Source: Pedobacter sp. R20-19
GTDB taxonomy: Bacteria; Bacteroidota; Bacteroidia; Sphingobacteriales; Sphingobacteriaceae
DNA length: 64,000 nt
Direction of reading: 5' to 3'
Assembly (NCBI RefSeq): GCF_000708265.2
Contig: NZ_JCKI01000009.1
Coordinates: forward strand, 1 to 64,000
Both the position numbers and the translations under genes were made by a program. Shown here in pieces: positions 6,616-15,407 of this stretch. The notes under the pieces are model-generated. The model had not been told where the DNA came from, searched no databases, and was given only the letters and a program-made list of their open reading frames with translations. Numbering within the stretch: the first letter of the stretch is position 1; each line of letters starts with the position of its first letter.

Positions 6616-7725
6616 TTATCTTTTTAGAAAATGATTTCTCCATTTTGCAATGCCCCCCTTTAAGCTATAAATTTTCTTTTTATCGCCATATTTTTCCTGA
6701 AGCAATTCTGCAGCGGCAACACTTCTAATGCCATGCTGGCAAAGCAATACAATGCTTTCTGCATCAATATTGTTTTGCATAAAGGTATTAAATTCAGACA
6801 TTGGTACTTGCAGAAACACATCCTGATCCAATATGGGAAATTCATGTTTTTCCCTTACATCAATTAACAAGGCCAAATCTTGCTTCCTCAACAGTAGCAT
6901 TTGCGTAAGGTCTATTTCTTCGTAGGCAGGTGCAATAAAATGCGATTGGTTATCTTCCATTAATAAAAAGTCAGCTTTGCTTTTGGGTAAAACATAATCA
7001 TTACCTACAGAAATATTTAGAGTGTATTGTGTTTGGTTGAGCAAATTGTAATGAAGCAATGTATTAATTAGCGGCTGGCCAACTCCGGCAATCAGTTTAA
7101 TGGCTTCTGCTGCAGCCATTGTACCTATAATTCCAGGGAGTACACCCAATATGCCATTCTCGGCGCAGTTTTGAATTTCACCAGGTGCAGGCGGAATAGG
7201 GAAGATGTCGCGGTAATTGGTTGCAATATTATTTTTATCTTTTACATTAAAAATGGCCAGCTGGCCTTCAAAACCAGATACAGCTGCAAAAATTAAGGGC
7301 TTTTGGAGAAATGCACAGGCATCGTTAATGAGGTATCTAGAATCGAAATTGTCGGTGCCATCGATCACGATATCATAATGTTCTATAACGCTGAATATAT
7401 TGCCTTTATTCAGCCGAAATGGATGTTCTACAATCGAAATTTCCGGATTCATTAACCGCAATCTTTCAGCAGCAACTTTTACCTTAGGCTGGCCGAGGTC
7501 TTCTGATGTGAAAAGAATTTGCCTATGCAGATTGGAAAGTGAAATGGTGTCATTATCCACTATTCCGATTGTGCCGATACCGGCTGCGGCAAGATACTGT
7601 ATTATCGGACAGCCCAAACCACCTGCTCCAACTACCAGTATGCTTGAATTGATAAGTTTGTTTTGTGCTATAGCTCCAAAGCCTTTTAAAACCAGTTGCC
7701 TGCTGTAACGTTCATGATCTATCAC
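6616..7725 (-). CDS. moeB: MoaD-activating adenylyltransferase with rhodanese domain (MoeB/MOCS3-like), zinc site missing
   Basis: 369 residues. An E1-like domain has the nucleotide loop GAGGLG (33-38), the DNFDSRY segment and CAENGILGVLPGIIG. The C-terminal rhodanese domain has the loop CQHGIRS with a persulfide-type Cys at 329. This is the MOCS3-like plan: adenylate the MoaD Gly-Gly end, then deliver sulfur. In typical MoeB, two CxxC pairs bind zinc; here the first pair region reads TNYRDIF with no Cys, and no second CxxC is present near the end of the E1 domain. The protein lies between moaD and moaE in the operon, so the role is secure even if the metal site is lost. Confidence 0.9.
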   Translation of the reverse strand: MIDHERYSRQLVLKGFGAIAQNKLINSSILVVGAGGLGCPIIQYLAAAGIGTIGIVDNDTISLSNLHRQILFTSEDLGQPKVKVAAERLRLMNPEISIVEHPFRLNKGNIFSVIEHYDIVIDGTDNFDSRYLINDACAFLQKPLIFAAVSGFEGQLAIFNVKDKNNIATNYRDIFPIPPAPGEIQNCAENGILGVLPGIIGTMAAAEAIKLIAGVGQPLINTLLHYNLLNQTQYTLNISVGNDYVLPKSKADFLLMEDNQSHFIAPAYEEIDLTQMLLLRKQDLALLIDVREKHEFPILDQDVFLQVPMSEFNTFMQNNIDAESIVLLCQHGIRSVAAAELLQEKYGDKKKIYSLKGGIAKWRNHFLKR

Positions 7726-7728
7726 GTA

Positions 7729-7962
7729 TTAACCTCCAGAAAATGGCGGCATAATGGCCACTACATCTTGATTTTTAAGGGATTGATTGGACTGTATGAT
7801 GTTTTGATTGACGGCCAGTTTGTACTTCATGTCCGCTAATTCAGGAAATGATGTTTCCAGATAACTTTTAAGCTGATCAGTATTCGTAACATTTGAAATC
7901 TCCACCTGCTGATGGTGGATAAATTCAGAAATTTTACCAAAACTGATGATCTCTAATTTCAT
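7729..7962 (-). CDS. moaD: molybdopterin synthase sulfur carrier subunit MoaD
   Basis: 77 residues with the beta-grasp pattern of MoaD/ThiS and the obligatory C-terminal Gly-Gly (PPFSGG). The terminal Gly becomes a thiocarboxylate after activation by the neighbouring MoeB and gives its sulfur to the precursor in MoaE. It ends three bases before moeB and begins one base after the SUOX-like gene. A ThiS role is unlikely given the context. Confidence 0.93.
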   Translation of the reverse strand: MKLEIISFGKISEFIHHQQVEISNVTNTDQLKSYLETSFPELADMKYKLAVNQNIIQSNQSLKNQDVVAIMPPFSGG

Positions 7963-7963
7963 A

Positions 7964-8464
7964 TCAATTTACTTTTTGAATATTTATTTTATTCAGACCT
8001 TTTACAAACCTTCTGCCTGTTGCTACATCAGTCGTCGTAATCATGGCAATATTACCCTTTTCCGCTTTCGCAGGATCAGCAACGAAATCGGTTAAAATTA
8101 AAATGTTGTTCTCCGATTTTGTATTGAAAACCTCATTCCATGAAAAAACCACTTTATAGTTATCGGTAGCAGAACATACCAGGTAATATTCACTTAATTT
8201 TTTAGGCGATGATTCGTTAATCTCCACCTGACTTAAAATCTCTTTCAAAGGTACACCTTTAATGTTTTTAATACTGCTTTTTCGCTGCAAGAGGTGATTC
8301 AAAATGGTTATGCTGTCAATACTAACTTTTTTATAAGTGGAAAGTGATGCCAGATTGATGGTTAGCTTTTGCTTTACATCGCCTTCAATTGTAAATTGTT
8401 TGCTTTCTTGTGCCTGGCTTTTCATGCCAAATAAAAATAAAATGGCAAATAGGTATTTAATCAT
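7964..8464 (-). CDS. secreted small SUOX-fold (oxidoreductase molybdopterin-binding-like) protein
   Basis: 166 residues. A signal peptide (about 1-18, ending SQAQ) predicts export. The rest follows the sulfite-oxidase fold pattern: FTIEGDVKQ...L, GVPLKEIL, a NYKVVFSWNEVF strand and VKGLNKINI at the end. The conserved Cys that ligates molybdenum in true members is absent, so it may bind a pterin or act as a structural relative, not an enzyme. Located inside the Moco operon, 29 bases after moeA and one base before moaD. Family assignment is by pattern only. Confidence 0.6.
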   Translation of the reverse strand: MIKYLFAILFLFGMKSQAQESKQFTIEGDVKQKLTINLASLSTYKKVSIDSITILNHLLQRKSSIKNIKGVPLKEILSQVEINESSPKKLSEYYLVCSATDNYKVVFSWNEVFNTKSENNILILTDFVADPAKAEKGNIAMITTTDVATGRRFVKGLNKINIQKVN

Positions 8465-8493
8465 TTTTTTTAAAAAAAAATATTGGTTTAGGG

Positions 8494-9675
8494 TTAGTTA
8501 TGGGGTAACAATAGTACGGTTACTTTTTCTCCAGCCATAAAATGCTGCTGATCTTCCTTCAAACGAATGAGACAATTTGAATGCGCAAATGAACTCAAAC
8601 GAAATGACTCTTGCGCATTTAATGGCTTTGCTTTACCATTTGCGTAAACTCCTTTTAAAAAGTGGGTTAAACCAGGTGGCTTTTCATAATCAGTTTCCAG
8701 TTCTGCTTCCACTTCAGCAACACTGTTTGGTAAATTTGATAAAAGCTTAATGGCTGGTAAAACATAATTGTAATAACAACTTAATACAGAAGACGGATTT
8801 CCGGGCAACCCAAAAACAAGTTTACGGTTTTGCGTGCCGAAAAACAGGGGTTTACCTGGCTTTTGTTTAATCTTATGAAATTTTTGTGCTATCCCACATT
8901 TTTCTGCAGCAGCAATTACAAAATCATAATCACCAACACTTACGCCTCCGGTTAAAAGCACAACATCACTTTGATTTAGTGCTACATGCAGTGTTTCTAT
9001 AAGTGATTCCAGGTTATCATTTACCCAAAGCACTTCAATGTGCTGAATGCCTTCCAGTTTTAAAGCTGCTGATAAGGAATAAGAATTAGATTCGTAAACC
9101 TGACCAAATGCCAGTGGTTTTCCAGGTTGCTGTAACTCATTTCCAGTAAGTACAATGGTTACTTTGGGCATTGGAAAAACTTCAACGGTACTGATACCTA
9201 TTCCTGCCAGAAAGCCTATTGCAGCAGGTGTGAGTAAACTTCCAATCTGCATGGCTAATGCTCCGGCTTTAATTTCAGCACCTTTTTCTCGTACATTTAA
9301 ACCTTTAGCAATTTTTGGGTCTTCCAAAGTAATTTGATTTGCAGAAAGTTGAATTTTTTCCTGCATCACTACAGTGTCAGCACCTTCGGGTAATGGGGCA
9401 CCAGTAAAAATCCGGCTGGTTTCTCCGTGAGCAATCGCGATGGATTGAGTAGTTCCGGCAGCCATTTCTCCAACCAGTGTATAGGTTTTTAATGCTGACT
9501 CAAATTTTATTGCATAGCCATCCATAGATGACTGTCTGAATGCAGGAATATCAACTAAGGCATAAATATCTGCAGCTAGAACATGCCCTAAAGTATCTTG
9601 TAATGGGATTTCTCGCGGATCTAAAAGGGTAATATTATCACGAATAATTTGTTTCGCCTGGTCTACCGTAATCAT
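8494..9675 (-). CDS. moeA: molybdopterin molybdenumtransferase MoeA
   Basis: 393 residues, close to the usual 400. SSMDGYA, the TGGVSVGDYDFV motif, PGKPLFFG and GLPGNPSSVLSC are all characteristic MoeA signatures. MoeA inserts molybdate into adenylated molybdopterin made by the MogA domain of moaCB. The gene starts one base after the TAA of moaA, and the two Gly codons (GGA GGA) that end moaA form a Shine-Dalgarno-like GGAGG just ahead of its ATG. Confidence 0.96.
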   Translation of the reverse strand: MITVDQAKQIIRDNITLLDPREIPLQDTLGHVLAADIYALVDIPAFRQSSMDGYAIKFESALKTYTLVGEMAAGTTQSIAIAHGETSRIFTGAPLPEGADTVVMQEKIQLSANQITLEDPKIAKGLNVREKGAEIKAGALAMQIGSLLTPAAIGFLAGIGISTVEVFPMPKVTIVLTGNELQQPGKPLAFGQVYESNSYSLSAALKLEGIQHIEVLWVNDNLESLIETLHVALNQSDVVLLTGGVSVGDYDFVIAAAEKCGIAQKFHKIKQKPGKPLFFGTQNRKLVFGLPGNPSSVLSCYYNYVLPAIKLLSNLPNSVAEVEAELETDYEKPPGLTHFLKGVYANGKAKPLNAQESFRLSSFAHSNCLIRLKEDQQHFMAGEKVTVLLLPHN

Positions 9676-9676
9676 T

Positions 9677-10657
9677 TTATCCTCCGATTGTGATCATACT
9701 TCGATTCTTAATAGCATCTGCATCTAACGATTCAAAATGCGAAACAAGTTGACCACCGAGCGCTTTCTTTTTATCCCAAATGGAAGCCATAATTAAAGGA
9801 AGCACATCTTCATCATTTCTCAGGGCCGTTAGTAAATCTGTTTCACCGTTAGAGAACAGGCAATTCTTCAACTTTCCATCAGCGGTTAGTCGCATTCTAT
9901 TGCAGGTACTACAGAAGGGAGCCGTCATGGTACTGATAATGGCGAAAGAACCTTCATGGCCTGGAATCATAAAATGTTTGGCTGTATCATGTGGAGCACC
10001 TTCAACAGGTAATACCGTAAAATCTTTTTCAACCGTTGTTAAAATTTCCTGCAGGGAAAACATTTTATTGCTGGTCCATTTGTTGCCACTAAAGGGCATA
10101 AATTCAATAAACCTGATTTGTATCGGATTGTGTTTCGTCCAGTCTATAAAATCTTTAATTTCGCTATCATTAAGTCCTTTCATCACCACCATATTAATTT
10201 TGACGGTTATTTTTTCATGTAATAGTAACTCAATATTGCTGCGTACCTGATGGAAAACATCACGACGGGTAATGAGCATAAATTTCTCTGCCTGAAGTGT
10301 ATCCAAACTAATATTAATGGTTTTTATTCCGGCCTCTTTCAATACCGGAAGCATTTCTGCGATCCGGGTTCCGTTAGTGGTGATAACCAGTTCAACAGGG
10401 AGTTTGCCTAATGCTGAAATAATGGCAGCAGCATCTTTCCTCACCAGAGGTTCACCACCAGTAAGCCTGATCTTTTTTACACCCTGATTAACAAATATGG
10501 TAGCCAATTTGATAATTTCATCCGTTTGCATCAATCTGGAAGCAGGTGTAAAATCGTATTCTTCTTCTGGCATGCAATAAAAGCAGCGGAAGTTGCAGTT
10601 ATCCGTTAAAGATATCCGCAAGTAATCATGAACTCTTCCAAATGAATCTGCTATCAT
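9677..10657 (-). CDS. moaA: GTP 3',8-cyclase MoaA (radical SAM)
   Basis: 326 residues. The radical-SAM cluster motif CNFRCFYC is near residue 22-29. The second [4Fe-4S] site is in the C-terminal CSTCNRMRLTADGKLKNC, and the chain ends with the family's Gly-Gly tail. It catalyses the first step of Moco synthesis from GTP. Its ATG overlaps the stop of mocA by one base (TAATG), so translation is probably coupled. Confidence 0.97.
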   Translation of the reverse strand: MIADSFGRVHDYLRISLTDNCNFRCFYCMPEEEYDFTPASRLMQTDEIIKLATIFVNQGVKKIRLTGGEPLVRKDAAAIISALGKLPVELVITTNGTRIAEMLPVLKEAGIKTINISLDTLQAEKFMLITRRDVFHQVRSNIELLLHEKITVKINMVVMKGLNDSEIKDFIDWTKHNPIQIRFIEFMPFSGNKWTSNKMFSLQEILTTVEKDFTVLPVEGAPHDTAKHFMIPGHEGSFAIISTMTAPFCSTCNRMRLTADGKLKNCLFSNGETDLLTALRNDEDVLPLIMASIWDKKKALGGQLVSHFESLDADAIKNRSMITIGG

Positions 10658-11241
10658 TATTGCTTAATTAAATTATCGTAATCGGTTTCGGTATCAATAT
10701 CAATATTACCCAGCGCAAATGCAATAGTTGCCACATCATTACCATGTAATTTTAACATTGATTTTGCACCATTATTTCCAGTTAAGGATAAAAGTTGAGG
10801 GAAGTATTGTTTATTGAACAGCACAGGTGTACCAGTTGTTTTGGCATAAGTGCTAGCAACGATACCTTTTTTGGTACTGATTTGTTTCTGCTTTAATGCT
10901 TGGAAGATTTCAGCGGTGATAAATGCCTGATCTGAAACCGCAATAATAATATTTTCGATCATTGGCGATTGTTTAATGAGTGCTGCTACCCCGGCAGTAA
11001 TACTGGAAGACATTCCTGCTGACCAGTTATTGTTAATTACTAAATTAACTTCAGCAGGCAGTTTTTCCTGAATCTCCTTTGCATAAGCGCCCAGTACCAC
11101 AATGATCGGTTGAAAATTTGCTTGCCAGGCTGCTTTGATAGTGTGCTCAATAAGTGTTGTTTGCTTAAACGCCAATAACTGTTTCGGTTGGCCTAAACGA
11201 CTAGAATTTCCTGCTGCCAGAATCACAATACCTGTATCCAT
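10657..11241 (-). CDS. mocA: MocA-type molybdenum cofactor cytidylyltransferase (NTP transferase)
   Basis: 194 residues. The N-terminal LAAGNSSRLGQPKQLL (8-23) is the nucleotidyltransferase signature, and NWSAGMSSSITAG is the MocA/MobA-like second motif. MocA adds CMP to Moco, giving the MCD form used by xanthine-dehydrogenase-family enzymes. The XDH-type enzyme at 15.4-19.1 kb and xdhC next door favour MocA over MobA, which makes the bis-MGD form. One-base overlaps (TAATG) occur with both neighbours. Confidence 0.85.
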   Translation of the reverse strand: MDTGIVILAAGNSSRLGQPKQLLAFKQTTLIEHTIKAAWQANFQPIIVVLGAYAKEIQEKLPAEVNLVINNNWSAGMSSSITAGVAALIKQSPMIENIIIAVSDQAFITAEIFQALKQKQISTKKGIVASTYAKTTGTPVLFNKQYFPQLLSLTGNNGAKSMLKLHGNDVATIAFALGNIDIDTETDYDNLIKQ

Positions 11242-12356
11242 TAGTTAGTTCTAATATGATGAACGTGGATGGGCGCAATTTTTTCCTTCAACCTACCGGC
11301 TGAAGCACCGGATAAAACGGCCTTGATTTCTGCAATAATTGAAATGGCAATTTCTTCAGCTGTTTCTGCACCAATATCCAACCCTATCGGACCATGTACC
11401 CTGGATTGATTTTCAGCTGTATTCAGGTTGAGTTCATCCAGCATTCTGATTAATTTCTTTTTAGGCCCTAAAGAACCAATATAGGGCGCATTGGTTAACA
11501 GAAGGAGGTGTAACAACTCCAGGTCGTAATTGTAATTGTGGGTCATTAATACAAAAGCGGTATGATCATCTATGGTAATCTGCGGCAAAAGTTGCCCCGG
11601 TTTGGTAACTAAAATTTGATTGGCTTTAGGAAAGCGCTGACTCGTGGCATGGGTTTGTCGTCCGTCGGCTATAGTGACGTTCCAGCCCAGTACATCTGCA
11701 ATATTGGCGAGTGGTTGCGCATCATTGCCGGCACCCGCAATAATTAGCGCAATAGGTGGACTTATAAATTCCAGAAATGCAGTGATTAGTTCTTTACCTG
11801 CATTATAATCTAAAAACGTTGATTTTTTTTCTGCTAAAACCTTTTGAAGATCATCAAAAAGTGAGGGGAAGTAGTCATTTTCTTTATTTTTAAATTGATC
11901 ATGTTGCCTTAGCAACATGTATGTACCAATCTGTTTTTTACCTTCCAAAGAAAATAATACGGCCAATGCTGCATTTTTGCGTTTACTTTCCAGTTCAGCT
12001 AAAATGGTAATTGGGTTTACCTCTTGGTCATCAAAAATAGGTTCGAAAAGAATGTAAACAATTCCATTGCATCCCAGCTGTACACCAAATTTAGCATCAT
12101 CCTCATCCATAGAATCATAAGTGACCAACTTATTTTCCTGCTGATGGATAGCACTTAATGCCTTTCTTAAAGCATCACCTTCCAGGCAGCCACCACTAAT
12201 GGCTCCCGTTAAGATGCCATCTTCCGTAATCAGCATTCGGGCGCCGGGTCTGCGATAAGATGATCCCTCCACTTTGACCACGGTTGCCAAAGCTGTTTTT
12301 TTTCCATCTTTCCTGGCCTGGGCATGTGCTTTTATAATGTCTGCAATTTCTTTCAT
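11241..12356 (-). CDS. xdhC: XdhC-family molybdo-enzyme maturation factor
   Basis: 371 residues. An N-terminal XdhC/CoxI domain (EGSSYRRPGARMLI, GAISGGCLEGD) is followed by a C-terminal Rossmann domain with IIAGAGNDAQPLANIA and GSLGPKKK. XdhC proteins bind Moco and deliver it, sulfurated, to XDH-family enzymes. It is the first gene of the Moco operon, opposite the divergent modA, so its promoter lies in 12357-12583. The client is presumably the hydroxylase at 15408-19149. Confidence 0.9.
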   Translation of the reverse strand: MKEIADIIKAHAQARKDGKKTALATVVKVEGSSYRRPGARMLITEDGILTGAISGGCLEGDALRKALSAIHQQENKLVTYDSMDEDDAKFGVQLGCNGIVYILFEPIFDDQEVNPITILAELESKRKNAALAVLFSLEGKKQIGTYMLLRQHDQFKNKENDYFPSLFDDLQKVLAEKKSTFLDYNAGKELITAFLEFISPPIALIIAGAGNDAQPLANIADVLGWNVTIADGRQTHATSQRFPKANQILVTKPGQLLPQITIDDHTAFVLMTHNYNYDLELLHLLLLTNAPYIGSLGPKKKLIRMLDELNLNTAENQSRVHGPIGLDIGAETAEEIAISIIAEIKAVLSGASAGRLKEKIAPIHVHHIRTN

Positions 12357-12521
12357 TGGGCGATTTTCAAATGAAGCAATGTAACCACTATGTTTTGAAA
12401 TCGGTTATTTGCTATTTAATTAAAACAATGTTTAGCGTCAATGTTTTTATTTTTCAGCGGAATTTGAATTTTAAATAAGCAACACGCTAAATGCTTTTTT
12501 GATCATCACCAAAACCCTCTA

Positions 12522-12566
12522 GCCAATTACCTGTTAATTTAGCTAAATTAGCCATTTGAAATTGGC
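12522..12566. promoter_or_regulatory. nested dyad symmetry upstream of modA
   Basis: A perfect 14-base palindrome AATTTAGCTAAATT (12536-12549) sits inside a wider inverted repeat, GCCAATT (12522-12528) with AATTGGC (12560-12566). The outer repeat ends 17 bases before the modA ATG. A further inverted pair TTTAGCGT (12431-12438) and ACGCTAAA (12484-12491) lies upstream. It could be an operator for a molybdate-responsive repressor or an RNA hairpin at the modA start. No ModE gene is in the window. Confidence 0.5.
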
Positions 12567-12583
12567 ATCACTTATTTTCATTC

Positions 12584-13369
12584 ATGAAAAAAAAACCTAC
12601 ATTTAGAATTTTAATTTTAACGCTATTATTTTGCTTAGCCGGTAATGCACAGCTTTCTGCACAGGTTTTGCGGATTGCTGTTGCGGCAAATGCGCAGCAA
12701 CTGATTAAAAGACTACAGAAAGATTTTGAGCGGAAAACCGGAATAAAATCTGAGGCAATAGTGGGTGCATCAGGGAAACTGACAACCCAAATTATGAATG
12801 GCGCACCCTATGATGTTTTTCTTTCAGCAGATACTGAGTTTCCACAAAAATTGTATGCGAAACAATTCGGATTGCAACCCCCAAAAATTTATGCATTGGG
12901 CAGTTTGATTATTTGCGGCAAAACCAATCTTGATTTAAAGAACTGGCCTAAAATACTATCTGGTAATAAAGCCAGACGAATTGCCATTGCCAATCCAAAA
13001 ACTGCACCCTATGGAAAAGCTGCAGAAGAGGCGCTGAAATATTATCAATTAAAAGATAAGATCAGCTCCAACCTAGTTTATGCGGAAAGTATTTCGCAGG
13101 TAAATACCTATATCCAAACGGGAGCGGTAGAATTAGGTTTTACCACAGAATCTTTTCTATATGAGCATAACGATAAATCAAAATTGAAATGGGCCAGGGT
13201 AGATGCTGGAAGTTATGGTGAAATTGAGCAAGGTGCCATCTTACTGGCTTATGCCAAAAAAGGAAAACTTAAGGAAGCAACTCAATTTTTTGATTATCTT
13301 TCTTCTTCTGCTGCACAACAAATTATCAGGAAAAGTGGCTATCATTTACCCATAGTAAAGAAAGGTTAA
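12584..13369 (+). CDS. modA: molybdate ABC transporter substrate-binding protein ModA
   Basis: 261 residues. A signal peptide (about 1-26, ending LSAQ) is followed by the family opening LRIAVAANAQQLIKRL, then GASGKLTTQI and NPKTAPYGKAAEEAL. ModA captures molybdate in the periplasm and delivers it to ModB. It diverges from the Moco operon and its stop directly abuts the modB start. Confidence 0.95.
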   Translation: MKKKPTFRILILTLLFCLAGNAQLSAQVLRIAVAANAQQLIKRLQKDFERKTGIKSEAIVGASGKLTTQIMNGAPYDVFLSADTEFPQKLYAKQFGLQPPKIYALGSLIICGKTNLDLKNWPKILSGNKARRIAIANPKTAPYGKAAEEALKYYQLKDKISSNLVYAESISQVNTYIQTGAVELGFTTESFLYEHNDKSKLKWARVDAGSYGEIEQGAILLAYAKKGKLKEATQFFDYLSSSAAQQIIRKSGYHLPIVKKG

Positions 13370-14041
13370 ATGGATTTTGAACCAATTTATCTCAGCCTCA
13401 AACTTGCGCTCATTACTACAGTAATACTGCTTTTGATTGGAATTCCGGTGGCCTACTGGCTTTCTGGTAAAAGTACCATGGCGAAAATTATCCTGGAGGC
13501 TTTAATTACTATGCCCCTGGTATTGCCACCCTCTGTTTTAGGATTTTATCTACTTCTGGCGTTTAGTCCAAACAATGGTTTTGGTAAATGGCTGCATGAG
13601 CACTTAAACCTTCAACTTGTTTTTTCATTTGAAGGATTAGTTTTGGCTTCCATTATTTATAGCCTCCCTTTTATGATTAGTCCGGTAAAATCAGCCTTTG
13701 GACATTTGCCTAAAACGCTGGCACAAGCTTCTTATACAATGGGTAAAAGCAGGTGGCAAACATTTATCTACGTTTTGCTCCCTAATATAAAAGCTTCCGT
13801 TTATACGGCTGCGGTACTTACATTTGCCCATACCTTGGGTGAATTTGGAGTGGTATTAATGATTGGCGGTAATATTCCGGGAGTAACCAAAGTGGCTTCG
13901 ATTGCCATTTATGATGCGGTAGAAACCATGGATTACCATGCTGCTAATCAGTATGCATTCATTCTTTTTGCCATTACCTTTGCTATTGTACTGGCCGTGT
14001 TCATCTTTAATAAAAAAGCAGTTAAAAATCCATTCGAATGA
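13370..14041 (+). CDS. modB: molybdate ABC transporter permease ModB
   Basis: 223 residues with about five hydrophobic helices, and the permease coupling motif in the region GKSRWQTFIYVLLPN...TLGEFGVVLMIGGNIPG, characteristic of ModB. It follows modA with no gap and overlaps modC by four bases (ATGA), so the three form one operon. Confidence 0.95.
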   Translation: MDFEPIYLSLKLALITTVILLLIGIPVAYWLSGKSTMAKIILEALITMPLVLPPSVLGFYLLLAFSPNNGFGKWLHEHLNLQLVFSFEGLVLASIIYSLPFMISPVKSAFGHLPKTLAQASYTMGKSRWQTFIYVLLPNIKASVYTAAVLTFAHTLGEFGVVLMIGGNIPGVTKVASIAIYDAVETMDYHAANQYAFILFAITFAIVLAVFIFNKKAVKNPFE

Positions 14042-14655
14042 TAGAAGTTGACATCACAAAACGGATTAAAACCTATAGAGGCTGGGAAGATTTAAGGGTG
14101 AAAACTCAATTCGAGATGGGGAAGATCACGCGGATTACCGGACCATCTGGTATTGGAAAAACAACATTACTTAAGATTATTGCCGGATTGATTACACCGG
14201 AAGTAGGAACGATTAAATTTAATGGCGACACTTGGTTTGATGGGGAAAAGAAATTTTCTAAAAAGATTCAGGACAGAAAGGTGGGTTTTGTTTTCCAGGA
14301 TTATGCTTTGTTTCCAAATATGACGGCGGAAGCACATTTAGCCTATGGTAGCAATGATGAGAACTATATCAATGAGTTACTCCATTTGGGTGAAATGGAG
14401 AATTTTCGTCAACATTTACCCCATCAACTATCTGGTGGACAACAGCAAAGGCTCGCTATTTTAAGGGCCTTATCTACAAAACCTGTGTTGCTGTTAATGG
14501 ATGAATCGTTTTCTGCGCTTGATAAAGAACTGAAAGTTAAATTAATGGAGAAACTGCATGACTTATTTTTAGTTCAGGGTACAACTGTATTGGTTGTTAC
14601 ACACCATGATGAAGTGTTCTATTCCTCTTCGGCATTATTCAGCCTGGAAAATTGA
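14038..14655 (+). CDS. modC: molybdate ABC transporter ATPase ModC, short form without TOBE domain
   Basis: 205 residues. Walker A GPSGIGKTT is at 35-43, with signature LSGGQQQR and Walker B LLLMDESFSALD, where the usual Pro after the DE is Ser. Classical ModC is about 350 residues with a C-terminal TOBE/Mop molybdate-binding domain; that half is absent. The transporter may therefore lack the feedback inhibition by molybdate known for full-length ModC. It converges with the DUF2490 gene 14 bases away. Confidence 0.9.
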   Translation: MIEVDITKRIKTYRGWEDLRVKTQFEMGKITRITGPSGIGKTTLLKIIAGLITPEVGTIKFNGDTWFDGEKKFSKKIQDRKVGFVFQDYALFPNMTAEAHLAYGSNDENYINELLHLGEMENFRQHLPHQLSGGQQQRLAILRALSTKPVLLLMDESFSALDKELKVKLMEKLHDLFLVQGTTVLVVTHHDEVFYSSSALFSLEN

Positions 14656-14669
14656 TTAGCTAAAATAAA

Positions 14670-15368
14670 TTAGAAACTGGTGGTGATCATTAACTGCCAA
14701 ACATTAGTTTTTGCATAATCTTCCTCTTCCTTTTGTGTCCAGAATAGATATCCAAATTCTGTATCTATTTTTTTGCTCCACCGATAACCTAAAGAGATAG
14801 AACTACGATTCTGATCGAATACACTGCCATTTACATTATTTTTATTGATAACGTTTAGAAAAAGTTCATTTTGAACGGCGGTATAAAGGCCTCTGCTAAA
14901 TTCTTCATTAGCCACAATTGGAATCTGTGCAGCCGCAAAAAATCTGGCACGTTGTGAAAAATTGGTTTGCTTTTCTGCTGTGATCAATCGCTGTTCCAAC
15001 CGAAATCTCAAACTCCATTCTGTACGGCCAATGTCGGTATTGAATAGGTATTGCTGATAAATTCGATTTTCAGGGTTTAACGTTTTGAGACCGAAATCAT
15101 CCTTTTCCCATTTACCTAAAAAGGCATAGCCAACAGCAACAGCATGGTGTTTATTGAAATTGTAATTTAAGGCAGTCCGCAGGAGCAATGCTGAAAAATC
15201 ACTTAACTGATCTGACGACCGAAACTGTAGATCGGCAAGGACATCAAATTTCTGATTAATTTTCTGACTGTGCGAAATAAACAGCCACCCTGTATTTTCA
15301 GTTTGGGCGGCTGTATGAAATGCAATCAGGCAAAAAGTTGCCATTATCCAATACTTTTTAATGCTCAT
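14670..15368 (-). CDS. DUF2490-family secreted/outer-membrane protein
   Basis: 233 residues from ATG 15368. An upstream in-frame ATG at 15407 begins immediately after the hydroxylase gene, but only the inner Met gives a proper signal peptide (MSIKKYW then a hydrophobic core to HTAAQ). The mature part alternates polar and aromatic residues as in a small beta-barrel (GYAFLGKWEKD, SLGYRWSKK, EFGYLFW), matching DUF2490. Function unknown. It may be the last gene of the hydroxylase operon. Confidence 0.8.
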   Translation of the reverse strand: MSIKKYWIMATFCLIAFHTAAQTENTGWLFISHSQKINQKFDVLADLQFRSSDQLSDFSALLLRTALNYNFNKHHAVAVGYAFLGKWEKDDFGLKTLNPENRIYQQYLFNTDIGRTEWSLRFRLEQRLITAEKQTNFSQRARFFAAAQIPIVANEEFSRGLYTAVQNELFLNVINKNNVNGSVFDQNRSSISLGYRWSKKIDTEFGYLFWTQKEEEDYAKTNVWQLMITTSF

Positions 15369-15407
15369 TTCTAAAAGTTGTTGTTGTGAGCATGCATATG
15401 ATAGCAC

